A DNA stretch of 35,699 bases. Origin: Gammaproteobacteria bacterium (GTDB taxonomy: Bacteria > Pseudomonadota > Gammaproteobacteria > DSM-16500). The DNA lies in assembly GCA_031291255.1 (NCBI GenBank), contig JARLJN010000192.1, forward strand, positions 1 to 35,699, in the 5' to 3' direction. The position numbers and the translations under genes are program-made. The notes beneath the pieces are model-generated. The model saw nothing but the letters and a program-made list of their open reading frames with translations. It searched no databases and was not told where the DNA came from. Positions 7,639 to 17,903 of the stretch are shown piece after piece; the stretch's first letter is position 1, and each line of letters starts with the position of its first letter.

Positions 7639-8043
7639 ATGCGTTTTATAAAGTATCTTCTTGTTTTCATGGTAGTTATGGCTAGTGGGTATGTTTGGTC
7701 TGCTGATAAAGATGCAAACGTTTACACTCAAGACAAAGTCACTATTATGGTTGCAGCACATCAGCCTGAATTCACTATCAAATTAAAATCCAATCCTACG
7801 ACGGGTTATTCTTGGTTTTTGAAAGAATACCCAAAAAAATTAATTGAACCCGTTAAGCATGTATATGAAGCACCACAAAATAAAAAATTAATGGGTGCGC
7901 CTGGCTATGAATTTTGGACATTCAAAATGAAGTCTGAGAGTTTTGTGGTGCCTCATCATGTGATGATTCAGTTTGTATATGCCCGTCCTTGGGAAAAACA
8001 TGTTAGTACAAAACCTTTGATTTTTACTATCATAACGAAATAA
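7639..8043 (+). CDS. Secreted chagasin-family cysteine protease inhibitor (I42)
   Basis: A 134-residue protein with a signal peptide (cleavage near VWSA-DKD, residues 19-25), so it is exported to the periplasm or beyond. The mature part carries the three loops by which chagasin-type inhibitors wedge into papain-like proteases: NPTTGY (52-57), GAPGYEFW (86-93, the GxGG-like loop) and RPWE (116-119). Family members block C1 cysteine proteases such as cathepsins. It is preceded by AAGGGGG about 7 nt before the ATG and lies 49 nt after lpxK, whose function is unrelated. Targets may be host lysosomal proteases or the bacterium's own papain-like enzymes (one candidate lies at 9880-10764). The fold assignment is firm, the target is inference. 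Confidence 0.9.
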   Translation: MRFIKYLLVFMVVMASGYVWSADKDANVYTQDKVTIMVAAHQPEFTIKLKSNPTTGYSWFLKEYPKKLIEPVKHVYEAPQNKKLMGAPGYEFWTFKMKSESFVVPHHVMIQFVYARPWEKHVSTKPLIFTIITK

Positions 8044-8047
8044 ATAT

Positions 8048-8092
8048 GTAGCCCGGATTGAGTGCAGCGAAAATCCGGGATTGTTTTTTTCG
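8048..8092 (+). terminator. GTAGCCCGG repeat acting as a terminator
   Basis: A GTAGCCCGGATTGAG-family palindrome begins 4 nt after the chagasin gene stop. CCCGGATT pairs with AATCCGGG (ending near 8080), and the stem is followed by ATTGTTTTTTT. The repeat therefore has the form of an intrinsic terminator for the plus-strand gene. Confidence 0.65.
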
Positions 8093-8098
8093 AATGCA

Positions 8099-8626
8099 TT
8101 AATTTATTTTTTGCAATTGACCATTCTCAAATACCAACGTCGCAACTGATGCGCCAGTGCTATAAACTGATTCAGTGACTTTTGTGATTTTAGTCTTTTG
8201 ATCATCAGGCACTTCTCCTTTGGTAATGAAGACGGGTTTACCACACGCCGCTATAATTTGTTTGTCTGTATTTTTTTTATTTATAGCAATTTTACCATTG
8301 GGATCACAATATGTTGTTTTGGATACAGCTGAACCATTAACTGTAATGTTAGTAACTATGCCTTTTTCATCCAGTGTAATGATAATCGGTAACGTAGTTT
8401 GAGTTTGATTGATTGGATTGGGTTTCATCTCGATGTTATACGTCCATTGTTGCGGTACAGCAATTTCAGGTTCATGTGTTGATTGTGAAGTGGGTTTTCC
8501 ACATTGTGCTTCTACTTGTTCTATCGTATCGCCTATATCGATTTGCTTAAAATTATTGGGACACATTAACGCGTAGGATGAGGTAGATAATAATAATGTA
8601 ATCAGTGCAAGATGAATTTTATCCAT
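8099..8626 (-). CDS. DUF2845 periplasmic protein
   Basis: A 175-residue protein with a signal peptide (MDKIHLALITLLLSTSSYA, cleavage near residue 19) and no other membrane segment, so probably periplasmic. It shows the DUF2845 pattern MCPNNFKQIDIGDTIEQV followed by QCGKP (41-45), and the CGKP motif recurs at 128-131 after a second Cys at 107. This suggests two similar halves, each with a Cys pair (22/42 and 107/128) that could form disulfides. The family has no known function as far as I recall and is frequent in Legionella-like bacteria. It ends just beyond the terminator-like repeat shared with the convergent chagasin gene. Confidence 0.75.
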   Translation of the reverse strand: MDKIHLALITLLLSTSSYALMCPNNFKQIDIGDTIEQVEAQCGKPTSQSTHEPEIAVPQQWTYNIEMKPNPINQTQTTLPIIITLDEKGIVTNITVNGSAVSKTTYCDPNGKIAINKKNTDKQIIAACGKPVFITKGEVPDDQKTKITKVTESVYSTGASVATLVFENGQLQKIN

Positions 8627-8635
8627 AAAATACCT

Positions 8636-9880
8636 CTAAGTTTTTTCCAGTTTAGGTTTAAGTTGTTTATGCTGAGCCGATTTATGTCTAGCAACACGAT
8701 CTATATCAATATATTTATCCATGGTACTGGGATTCGCATGTCCGACATCATCACGTATATGTTCGCGCGGTCTTGATTCTACATCGGTAGAGATAGCGGT
8801 GTGTCGCAGCCAGTGCACTGTAGCGGAGGCTAAATCTTCTGCTTCATCTTTTTTTCCTAACCTGAGCAAACCATAAATCGCTTGATCAAAAACATCTTGC
8901 ACGATGTAACGAATTTGACGTGAACCTAATCCGTGCTTACCTTTTAATTTAGGCAGCAAAGGAGTGGGTTCTTCGCGACTGGGTAAAGGTGGTAAATTTA
9001 AACTGGTGCGATAGCTTTTGAGTGCATCCAGTAATTCATCTGGCACTGCAATATCTCTTAATTTATTACCTTTTCCTATAGTGGTATACCACCATAAACC
9101 TTCTTTGTCGGGTGCAAAATTTCCCATGGTTGCTAATCGTCCGGGTATATAGGCGACTTCAGAAATTCGTAAACCTAATAAATAAAATGCTGACATTAAA
9201 AATAAAGTACGTTGATGTTGAGGGTTACTTGCTGCCATTTCTTCTGCGGCAGAGATCACAGTGTGCCATTGTAATTTACTGAGTTTGCGAGTCACGCGCC
9301 TCACTTGCTGACGTTGTATGTAAGCTTTTTTTTGTCGAATTAAACTGACGGGATTCACTTCTAAATAATTTTCTTGCTGCAAGAAAGAGTAGAGTGTACT
9401 GATGCCTGCAAAAATAGCTTCTATGGATTTATTGCTAAGTTGATAATTTTCTTTTTCGGGTTTTTTACCTAAGCGTTGCCCGATTTTAGTTGCTCTGATA
9501 ATGAAAGGCCGCCATTCTGGATTCACTATACGAAGTTTATTTGCATCAATAATAAATCGATTTGCAGATTTTATGGCTATCCAATTTTTAGGAGGATTAT
9601 TAACAAATTGCAAATAATCTCGAATGTCATTTCGAGTGATTTCTTTTAATGATTTTTTGTTGATTAACCAAGCCCAATTAAGAAAACGTTCTGTTTCGCG
9701 TCGGTAAGCATTAAATGTATCTGCAGAGTTCGCATAACTTTTTAAAAATTCTAAGCAGAGTTTGAATTCATGTTCAGCAGCAGCAATGTTTAATGAAGCA
9801 ATATAGTCATGCAAAGAATCAGAGATTACCAAACAATTTTCTAATGTATCAAATAGCGGGCGAGGTAAAGGAGCAGCCAT
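8636..9880 (-). CDS. Tyrosine recombinase / integrase-family protein
   Basis: A 414-residue site-specific recombinase. The N-terminal half holds a SAM-like core-binding region (about 35-180; FNAYRRETERFLNWAW). The C-terminal catalytic domain has the full set of residues: R238 (LGLRISEV), Lys in GKGNKLR (270-273), H356 and R359 (HWLRHTAI), H381 (VGHANPS) and nucleophile Y390 (MDKYI). It is longer than XerC/XerD (about 300) and is not next to a tRNA or phage genes. Its ATG overlaps the stop of the upstream hydrolase gene (TAATG), so the two are translationally coupled. It could be a domesticated integrase or a member of a chromosomal recombinase family; the substrate site is unknown. Confidence 0.88.
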   Translation of the reverse strand: MAAPLPRPLFDTLENCLVISDSLHDYIASLNIAAAEHEFKLCLEFLKSYANSADTFNAYRRETERFLNWAWLINKKSLKEITRNDIRDYLQFVNNPPKNWIAIKSANRFIIDANKLRIVNPEWRPFIIRATKIGQRLGKKPEKENYQLSNKSIEAIFAGISTLYSFLQQENYLEVNPVSLIRQKKAYIQRQQVRRVTRKLSKLQWHTVISAAEEMAASNPQHQRTLFLMSAFYLLGLRISEVAYIPGRLATMGNFAPDKEGLWWYTTIGKGNKLRDIAVPDELLDALKSYRTSLNLPPLPSREEPTPLLPKLKGKHGLGSRQIRYIVQDVFDQAIYGLLRLGKKDEAEDLASATVHWLRHTAISTDVESRPREHIRDDVGHANPSTMDKYIDIDRVARHKSAQHKQLKPKLEKT

Positions 9881-10764
9881 TAACTGGTTCCTTTATCTAT
9901 AGAGTCAGCATCTGTAGAATCAGGTGGAATATCGCTTTTAATTTTTTTGATTTTTTTGGGTCCGACAAAAACACCTTTACCTTGATGCATGATATCTTTT
10001 TCTGTCCAAGGCAGTCTGCGATAGTAAGGGAGTTGGGTATCCATGGCGAAGATAGGATATTTAATAATTTGAAAGTAAGGTGAATAATCAAAATCTTTAG
10101 GGGTGAATATATACGGGTTGCGATGCACTAATTCCGCAGTCTCTTCTTTGCTGTCTTGAATGAAAAAAGGCAAAATGGGAAATTTGACAGAAGTAAATGC
10201 TTCAGCAATTAATGATGAACAAATACCGCTTTCAGGTTCGCCGCTGGGAGTCGTAAATAAGCTAGAGCCCCATCGTCTAGGAAGTATAGACCAAGGTAAT
10301 AAGAATCGAGCCAAATCAAAAAACTGTCTGACATTGTAACGGTGACCCACTGCTTTGACGGCATACTTAATAACGAGTTGAGCATCAGTACTTGATAAAC
10401 CTATGGGTCTGCATATGCGTATATGTTGATTGTGATAGCTGTGCAGTGAAGAAATGATTATGCCTTTATCGATTAAGCCTTCAACTATCAGTCTTTTTTT
10501 TCCTTCTAAAGTCGTTTTTTCTTTTAAAAGATCTAACAGTTCTTCATCTTCAATGTCATCCGCTCGGCCTACGTATAATGCTGCATGTGTCCAGGGGCTT
10601 TGGGTAATCGTGCGAATAAATTGGCTGATGCGGCTGCGTCCCTCAATTAATAATACATCGCCAGGACGAATTTCTAATTTCAAGCGTTCGAAATCGCAGG
10701 GCGGTTGCTCACTGGGAGGAGGCTCTTTAGTAAGCCATGCAAGAAATCTATCGCGTAATTTCAT
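9880..10764 (-). CDS. YiiX-like permuted NlpC/P60 cysteine hydrolase
   Basis: A 294-residue protein of the permuted papain-fold group (YiiX/YebB, Peptidase_C92 type). The pattern is visible: IRPGDVLLIEGRSRISQFIR leading to the catalytic His in WTHAALYVG (H60), an acidic residue in LIVEGL (E95), and the nucleophile in SGICSSLIAEAF (C182), followed by a C-terminal extension of about 100 residues ending in a Lys/Asp-rich tail. Members of this group act on acyl-lipid or peptide bonds; the substrate here is unknown. There is no signal peptide. Its stop overlaps the start of the tyrosine recombinase by one base. A 31-bp hairpin lies immediately upstream. Confidence 0.82.
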   Translation of the reverse strand: MKLRDRFLAWLTKEPPPSEQPPCDFERLKLEIRPGDVLLIEGRSRISQFIRTITQSPWTHAALYVGRADDIEDEELLDLLKEKTTLEGKKRLIVEGLIDKGIIISSLHSYHNQHIRICRPIGLSSTDAQLVIKYAVKAVGHRYNVRQFFDLARFLLPWSILPRRWGSSLFTTPSGEPESGICSSLIAEAFTSVKFPILPFFIQDSKEETAELVHRNPYIFTPKDFDYSPYFQIIKYPIFAMDTQLPYYRRLPWTEKDIMHQGKGVFVGPKKIKKIKSDIPPDSTDADSIDKGTS

Positions 10765-10792
10765 GATGAGTAAATATCCCTATTTAAGTTTT

Positions 10793-10870
10793 GGGGTCAG
10801 GCTTGACATTCAGACTTATCTTGTAATCAGGCTTGGTTCCAAGATAAGTCTGAATGTCAAGCCTGACCCC
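10793..10870. repeat. Long hairpin 3: perfect 31-bp arms, 16-nt loop
   Basis: The arms 10793-10823 (GGGGTCAGGCTTGAC...) and 10840-10870 are perfect reverse complements. The loop is TAATCAGGCTTGGTTC (10824-10839). TCAGGCTTG occurs both in the left arm (10797-10805) and in the loop (10827-10835). No T-run follows the stem. It fills the gap between the purB stop codon and the hydrolase start and looks like a small mobile palindrome rather than a terminator. Confidence 0.9.
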
Positions 10871-10876
10871 CCATTA

Positions 10877-12891
<2,015 letters not shown>

Positions 12892-12895
12892 AGGT

Positions 12896-13990
12896 TTATC
12901 CTTTAGCCTGCACTATAATCCCGCCGCCCAAGCAGACATCTCCATGATAAAAAACTACCGATTGACCCGGTGTAATAGCGCGCTGAGGTTCATCAAAAGT
13001 AATCTCATATTGTGCATCATCAGCTCTATTGATAATACACAGTTGATCAGCTTGACGATAGCGTGTTTTTGCCGTGAGTTGAGTCCCGGCAGGAGGTTCG
13101 TCGTTGATCCAATGCACTTGATCAGCTATGAGAGCACGTGAAAATAAAGCAGGGTGCTCATGCCCTTGCACGACGATTAATGCGTTACGTTCAAAGTCTT
13201 TTGCAGCAACATACCAAGGTTCTTCATTAAAATTTTTATGTCCGCCAATTTTTAAACCCTGACGTTGACCTAAAGTATGAAACATTAAACCGTCATGCTG
13301 CCCTAGGGTGAGACCGTCTTGTGTTTGTATAGAACCGGGTTTAGCGGGTAAATACTCACTTAAAAAATCTTTAAATTTGCGTTCGCCTATAAAGCAAATG
13401 CCAGTGCTGTCTTTTTTGATATGATTCGCAAAACCAGCTTTTTGGGCGATTTCTCTAACGACATCTTTGGCTAAATGCCCTATAGGAAATAAGCTGTGTG
13501 CCAGTTGGGTCTGTTCTAGTGCGTGAAGAAAATAGCTTTGGTCTTTTTTAGGATCTAAGCCTTTGAGCAGTTGATGCTGGTTGTCTTGAAAATTGCCGCG
13601 TACGTAATGTCCTGTCGCGATAAAGTCTGCGCCGCGTTGTTTTGCGAAATTGAGAAAAGCTTTAAATTTGATTTCTTTATTGCACAAAATGTCCGGATTA
13701 GGCGTGCGTCCTGCTTTATATTCAGCTAAAAAATGGCTGAATACGGTTTCCCAGTATTCTGCTGCAAAGTTTACTCTTTGCAGTTCTATCCCTATTTTAT
13801 CGCAAACGGCTTGGGCATCGGCCATGTCTATGCTGGCTGGGCAATAGGTGTCGGTATCGTCCTCTTCCCAATTTTTCATGAACACGCCTTCAACATGATG
13901 GCCTTGTTCTTTGAGTAAAAGTGCCGCCACAGACGAGTCAACGCCGCCAGACATGCCGACGATAATGTGTTTGGGTGATGTTAAGTTCAT
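12896..13990 (-). CDS. mnmA: tRNA-specific 2-thiouridylase
   Basis: MnmA thiolates U34 at position 2 in the tRNAs for Lys, Glu and Gln, using ATP and sulfur relayed from IscS through the Tus proteins. The 364-residue protein has the PP-loop GMSGGVDSS (12-20), the catalytic Cys in [12 protein letters not shown] (C103) and the second active Cys in [10 protein letters not shown] (C199), matching the E. coli C102/C199 pair. The C-terminal barrel region shows [17 protein letters not shown]. It is the first gene of the mnmA-hflD-purB cluster. Confidence 0.97.
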   Translation of the reverse strand: MNLTSPKHIIVGMSGGVDSSVAALLLKEQGHHVEGVFMKNWEEDDTDTYCPASIDMADAQAVCDKIGIELQRVNFAAEYWETVFSHFLAEYKAGRTPNPDILCNKEIKFKAFLNFAKQRGADFIATGHYVRGNFQDNQHQLLKGLDPKKDQSYFLHALEQTQLAHSLFPIGHLAKDVVREIAQKAGFANHIKKDSTGICFIGERKFKDFLSEYLPAKPGSIQTQDGLTLGQHDGLMFHTLGQRQGLKIGGHKNFNEEPWYVAAKDFERNALIVVQGHEHPALFSRALIADQVHWINDEPPAGTQLTAKTRYRQADQLCIINRADDAQYEITFDEPQRAITPGQSVVFYHGDVCLGGGIIVQAKG

Positions 13991-14056
13991 TTTTAAATAA
14001 GGAGTAATGAAAAAGAAGGAAATGATAGCACAATTGAGCGCATACGTCTCTAAAGA

Positions 14057-14140
14057 AGTAGCGCGTGACTAAGGCGCACAGCGCCGAGTCCGCGAGGTGT
14101 CTCATTCACTCCCGGACTCGCTGCGCTTAGTCCGGGCTAC
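14057..14140. repeat. GTAGCCCGG-family palindromic repeat
   Basis: A GTAGC...GCGCACAGCGCCGAGTCCG arm on the left and CGGACTCGCTGCGC...GGGCTAC on the right form an imperfect inverted repeat of about 84 nt. The right half is a good copy of the GTAGCCCGGA repeat also seen at 8048 and, truncated, near 28236. It separates mnmA from the outer-membrane protein gene; the rest of the 13991-14142 gap shows no gene. Confidence 0.7.
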
Positions 14141-14142
14141 TC

Positions 14143-14799
14143 TTAACCAAAATGATAAGCCACATTTGCGGTAATTAAGTTTACAAAAGGGATAGCGTTT
14201 GCGGAGTTTTGAAAGTTACCTAAACGGCGTATTTGAGTCCCTTCTATATTCGCTGAGATACAAGGATTAAAGGTATACATCACACCTAAACCGTATAGAG
14301 GACGGGTTTTATAAGCGTAGGTATTGCCGCCTACATTCGTCGGGGATGCGATGGCTCCGCTTAAAGGAACGTTGCTGTTAGGGTAGCGCACAGTTTCTGC
14401 GACGCGGGCACAACCAGCTAAAGCATAGGCATCAAACCCTGTTCGAGGGATGGGCAAATAGGCCTTAGCTTCTATGTCATAGGTGCGAACGTTGTATTGC
14501 ATTAACGAGTAGCCGGCAGCAGTGGTGCCTTTATAATATGAGGGTTTGTAATATGCATAGCCTATTTCGAATCCTAAACACGGCGAAATATTGATGCCTG
14601 CAAAGCCTCTGCCGCTAATGCCTCCGCGCTTGCGTGAGGATGTGCCGCCCCCGGTAATATTAAATGCTTGGTGACCAGGTGTTTTTATGAGCCCATATCC
14701 AACACCTAAGCCTGCATAACCACCTACGCGCGCTGCAGAGGCCAGTGTGCTGAATGTGGCGCATGCTACAACGGTGCTGATGAGTATTATTTTTTTCAT
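14143..14799 (-). CDS. Outer-membrane beta-barrel protein
   Basis: A 218-residue protein with a clear signal peptide (MKKIILISTVVACATFSTLASA, cleavage near 22/23). The mature part is made of alternating amphipathic strands rich in Gly and Tyr: GGYAGLGVGYG, GRGFAGINISPCLGFEIGYAYY, YDIEAKAYLPI, PLYGLGVMYTF, and the final strand NLITANVAYHFG. This matches an 8-stranded OmpA-like/opacity-type barrel with long loops. Two Cys (near 74 and 129) could pair. It is divergent from the metallophosphoesterase. The specific function cannot be read from the sequence. Confidence 0.8.
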   Translation of the reverse strand: MKKIILISTVVACATFSTLASAARVGGYAGLGVGYGLIKTPGHQAFNITGGGTSSRKRGGISGRGFAGINISPCLGFEIGYAYYKPSYYKGTTAAGYSLMQYNVRTYDIEAKAYLPIPRTGFDAYALAGCARVAETVRYPNSNVPLSGAIASPTNVGGNTYAYKTRPLYGLGVMYTFNPCISANIEGTQIRRLGNFQNSANAIPFVNLITANVAYHFG

Positions 14800-14942
14800 T
14801 TTTCATCCTTGAAATAGGTAAAGTAGGAGGCAGTATAGCACTGAGAATTTTTTGATAAAAGAGTTAGCGTTTTGAGGTATGCATTGCTGAAGAATAAGCC
14901 TAGCTAGCCCTGTTTATTGTGTGGATATTTATGTACAATATA

Positions 14943-14954
14943 GCCTAATTAGGC
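14943..14954. promoter_or_regulatory. Perfect 12-bp palindrome upstream of the phosphoesterase gene
   Basis: GCCTAATTAGGC lies 24 nt before the proposed ATG at 14978, just after a TACAAT that could be a -10 element (14934-14939) but lacks a good -35. The position would suit a repressor operator. No other copy was noticed in the window. Function inferred. Confidence 0.3.
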
Positions 14955-14977
14955 AAAAGTGGGAGCTGGCACGGGCT

Positions 14978-16357
14978 ATGCAATACTTTAGAAATAGTCT
15001 TAATTTTTTTTTATTCTCTTTTGTCTTAATTGCAAGCCCGGCAATCTATGCTGATATCCCTCAAACATCACAGTTCTTGACTCTCACCGATATACATTTT
15101 GATCCCTTTGTTACATGTCATAAAAATACGTCATCTTGCCCTCTGATTGAAAAATTACAGCAGGCACCCGCAGTGCAATGGAAGACTATTTTAACTGTCT
15201 ATGACACTCAGCCTCCAAGGTATAAGCAAGATACTTGCTATCGTTTACTCCAGTCGGTGTTAGAGGAATTTAAAAAAATAGCGGCAGTAGATCATCCTAA
15301 ATTTATTTTAGTGTTAGGTGATATGCTTGGGCATAATTTTAGAGATAATTATGCTTTGTTTACACATGATACGACACAGGAAGGGTATCAAGCCTTTGTT
15401 AAAAAAACGATGGAGTTTTTAACAAATGAGATGGCAACAACGCTATCCACAACAGATGTGTATTTTACTGTTGGAAATAATGATTCTTATCAAGATGATT
15501 ATGTTGCTGATCCTCATGGTCTATTTTTTACTGACATGGCAAAGCTCTGGTCTAGTGAGATCAAAGATAAGAATAATCAAGCCATAATACAGCAAGAAAT
15601 GTCTGCTGGTGGTTATTATGCTATTGATATTCCTCAGCAAGCCGAGCTCCATTTAATCGTATTAAATTCAATTTTGTTTTCTAATAAAGTTAAAGGGAAT
15701 GGTGTTGAGCAAGCTGCACAAGCCGAGCTTAATTGGCTGCATGATCAGTTAGTGTCTGTCAGTGCTAAACATCAGAAAGCCATTATCGCATTACATATTC
15801 CCGTAGGTGTAGATGTCTATGCTACGCTTCAAGAAAAGTCTGATGAAATTGTTGAGTTGTGGCAGCCACAATACACTCAGCGTTTTCTCGCAGAAATGAA
15901 ACAGTTTTCGCCTTATGTGATGACTATTCTTGGTGGGCATTCGCATATGGATTGGTTTCAGATTTTAACTTTTGCTGATAGTCATCCCATTTCAGTGAAT
16001 GTAACGCCAGGTTTAAGTCCTTTATTCGGAAATAATCCTGGATTTAAATCGTTTAGTTATTTGAATCGTTCTTTGGTGATTGAAAATGTGGATACCTATT
16101 CTGATTCATTGGACGATACGCAATCATGGCATAAAGAATATAATTTTAACGCGGTTTATCAACCAGATTGCCAAGATTGCCAAATCATAGATGGTATGAA
16201 GTTGATACAAAAAACGGGTGATTTGGCGCAACATTACAAAATGTATTATTCCGTCGGTACTAGCAGTCAGCCTATTACGACCAAATGGTTGCCTTACTAT
16301 TGGTGTCAACTGAGTGCTATCACGGCAGCCGATTATCAAACCTGTTTACAGGTGTGA
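14978..16357 (+). CDS. Secreted acid sphingomyelinase-like metallophosphoesterase
   Basis: A 459-residue calcineurin-like phosphoesterase. ATG 14978 is preferred because it gives an immediate signal peptide (MQYFRNSLNFFLFSFVLIAS-PAIYA, residues 1-25). The five metal-site blocks are present in order: TDIHFDP (D38, H40), VLGDMLGHN (D115, N120), TVGNND (N167), ALHIPVG (H273) and GGHSHMD (H321/H323). The Cys-rich region near 47-54 and the overall spacing resemble the acid sphingomyelinase/endopolyphosphatase branch common in eukaryotes. The usual catalytic GNH is GNN here, so phosphodiesterase activity on sphingomyelin is not assured; endopolyphosphatase-like activity is an alternative. It is exported, so it acts outside the cytoplasm, possibly on host or dietary lipids. 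Confidence 0.85.
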   Translation: MQYFRNSLNFFLFSFVLIASPAIYADIPQTSQFLTLTDIHFDPFVTCHKNTSSCPLIEKLQQAPAVQWKTILTVYDTQPPRYKQDTCYRLLQSVLEEFKKIAAVDHPKFILVLGDMLGHNFRDNYALFTHDTTQEGYQAFVKKTMEFLTNEMATTLSTTDVYFTVGNNDSYQDDYVADPHGLFFTDMAKLWSSEIKDKNNQAIIQQEMSAGGYYAIDIPQQAELHLIVLNSILFSNKVKGNGVEQAAQAELNWLHDQLVSVSAKHQKAIIALHIPVGVDVYATLQEKSDEIVELWQPQYTQRFLAEMKQFSPYVMTILGGHSHMDWFQILTFADSHPISVNVTPGLSPLFGNNPGFKSFSYLNRSLVIENVDTYSDSLDDTQSWHKEYNFNAVYQPDCQDCQIIDGMKLIQKTGDLAQHYKMYYSVGTSSQPITTKWLPYYWCQLSAITAADYQTCLQV

Positions 16358-16420
16358 TTTGAGTTGTGAGCATGAGTTCCCGTTGATACCATAGCCGCTT
16401 TGTAAACAGGGAGATTTTTC

Positions 16421-17677
16421 ATGTATCAGCATATCACCGTCCCAGCACTAGGGAAAAAAATTAGTGTTAATCCAGATTTATCATTAACAGTTCCAGATCA
16501 GCCTATTATTCCTTTTATTGAAGGTGATGGTATAGGCGTAGATATCACACCTGTGATGCGTAAGGTCGTTGATGCAGCTGTTAAAAAAGCTTATGGAGAT
16601 AAGCGAGTTATTCATTGGATGGAAATTTATGCAGGTGAAAAAGCGACACATGTTTACGATAAAGATACATGGCTGCCAGAAGAAACACTAAAGGCGCTTA
16701 AAGAATTTGTTGTGTCCATTAAAGGGCCTCTCACTACACCTGTCAGCGGCGGTATTCGATCTTTGAATGTGGCATTGCGTCAGCAGTTGGATCTCTACAT
16801 TTGTTTGCGGCCTGTGCGTTATTTCAAAGGGACTCCCAGCCCAGTTAAAGAACCTTGGCTGACTGATATGGTTATTTTCAGAGAAAATTCCGAGGACATC
16901 TATGCCGGTATAGAGTGGGCAGCTGATTCTCCTGAGGCTAAAAAAGTTATCCATTTTTTACAAACAGAAATGGGTGTTAAAAAAATTCGTTTCCCTGAGC
17001 ACTGTGGAATCGGCATAAAACCTGTTTCTAAACAAGGCACTACTCGATTAGTCAGGGCAGCTATACAGTATGCTATTGATAATAATAAAGATTCCGTCAC
17101 GTTAGTGCATAAAGGCAATATCATGAAGTTTACAGAAGGCGGCTTCAGGGATTGGGGCTATGAAGTGGCAGTCAATGAATTCGGTGCAAAACCGGTAGAC
17201 GGCGGGCCCTGGCATGCCTTTAAGCACCCTGTTACTGGGGCTGAAATCATCATAAAAGACGTTATTGCTGATGCATTTTTGCAACAAATTCTCTTAAGAC
17301 CGGCTGAATATAGTGTTATAGCTACGCTTAACCTCAATGGGGACTACATCTCTGATGCTTTGGCTGCGCAGGTGGGTGGGATAGGAATTGCTCCAGGGGG
17401 TAACCTTGGCGATGGCATAGCCATGTTTGAGGCGACTCATGGAACAGCCCCCAAATATGCCGGTCAAAATAAGGTCAATCCAGGCTCATTGATCTTATCT
17501 GCTGAAATGATGCTCAGACACATGGGCTGGGTAGAAGCCGCTGATCTTATCATTAAGGGGGTGGAAGGGGCGATTGTTGCTAAAACCGTGACTTATGACT
17601 TTGCCAGGCTCATGGATGGAGCCCAATTACTGAGCTGTTCAGCGTTTGGAGATGCACTAATAACCCATATGAGTTAA
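16421..17677 (+). CDS. icd: NADP-dependent isocitrate dehydrogenase
   Basis: Icd converts isocitrate to 2-oxoglutarate and CO2 in the TCA cycle, producing NADPH. The 418 residues match the E. coli type (416). Visible blocks are [14 protein letters not shown] near the N-terminus, the substrate loop [21 protein letters not shown] carrying the phosphorylatable Ser, the arginines of [11 protein letters not shown](S)EDIYAGIEW, the metal site [18 protein letters not shown], and the NADP-binding stretch [19 protein letters not shown]. It is followed by a terminator-like hairpin and then clpS-clpA, a common order in gammaproteobacteria. Confidence 0.97.
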   Translation: MYQHITVPALGKKISVNPDLSLTVPDQPIIPFIEGDGIGVDITPVMRKVVDAAVKKAYGDKRVIHWMEIYAGEKATHVYDKDTWLPEETLKALKEFVVSIKGPLTTPVSGGIRSLNVALRQQLDLYICLRPVRYFKGTPSPVKEPWLTDMVIFRENSEDIYAGIEWAADSPEAKKVIHFLQTEMGVKKIRFPEHCGIGIKPVSKQGTTRLVRAAIQYAIDNNKDSVTLVHKGNIMKFTEGGFRDWGYEVAVNEFGAKPVDGGPWHAFKHPVTGAEIIIKDVIADAFLQQILLRPAEYSVIATLNLNGDYISDALAAQVGGIGIAPGGNLGDGIAMFEATHGTAPKYAGQNKVNPGSLILSAEMMLRHMGWVEAADLIIKGVEGAIVAKTVTYDFARLMDGAQLLSCSAFGDALITHMS

Positions 17678-17780
17678 ACAATTTGCTTACTCCTACCCAA
17701 ACTAGTTTATTATAGAGGTATGGGTAATATTTTTTGTTTTATGATTATTGCGCAAAATAAATACAGAGATCAAATTTTAT

Positions 17781-17824
17781 ACTTAGTGGTGTAGGGAAGC
17801 ACTACTAAGTATAGTGCTTCTTTT
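17781..17824 (+). promoter_or_regulatory. Possible attenuator: two mutually exclusive hairpins
   Basis: A terminator-type hairpin, GAAGCACTA (17796-17804) with TAGTGCTTC (17812-17820), is followed directly by TTTT. An alternative 11-bp stem, ACTTAGTGGTG (17781-17791) with CACTACTAAGT (17800-17810), uses the same bases 17800-17804, so the two cannot form together. It lies 103 nt after icd and 80 nt before clpS. The terminator half alone could simply end icd transcription. The rest of the 17678-17903 gap is AT-rich with no gene. Confidence 0.55.
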
Positions 17825-17903
17825 GAGATTTAGGGGATTTAAGGAATATATTTTTAAAGTAAGGAAAAATTGAAATTATAGTCTATAAGTAAGGTAAAGG
17901 GGA

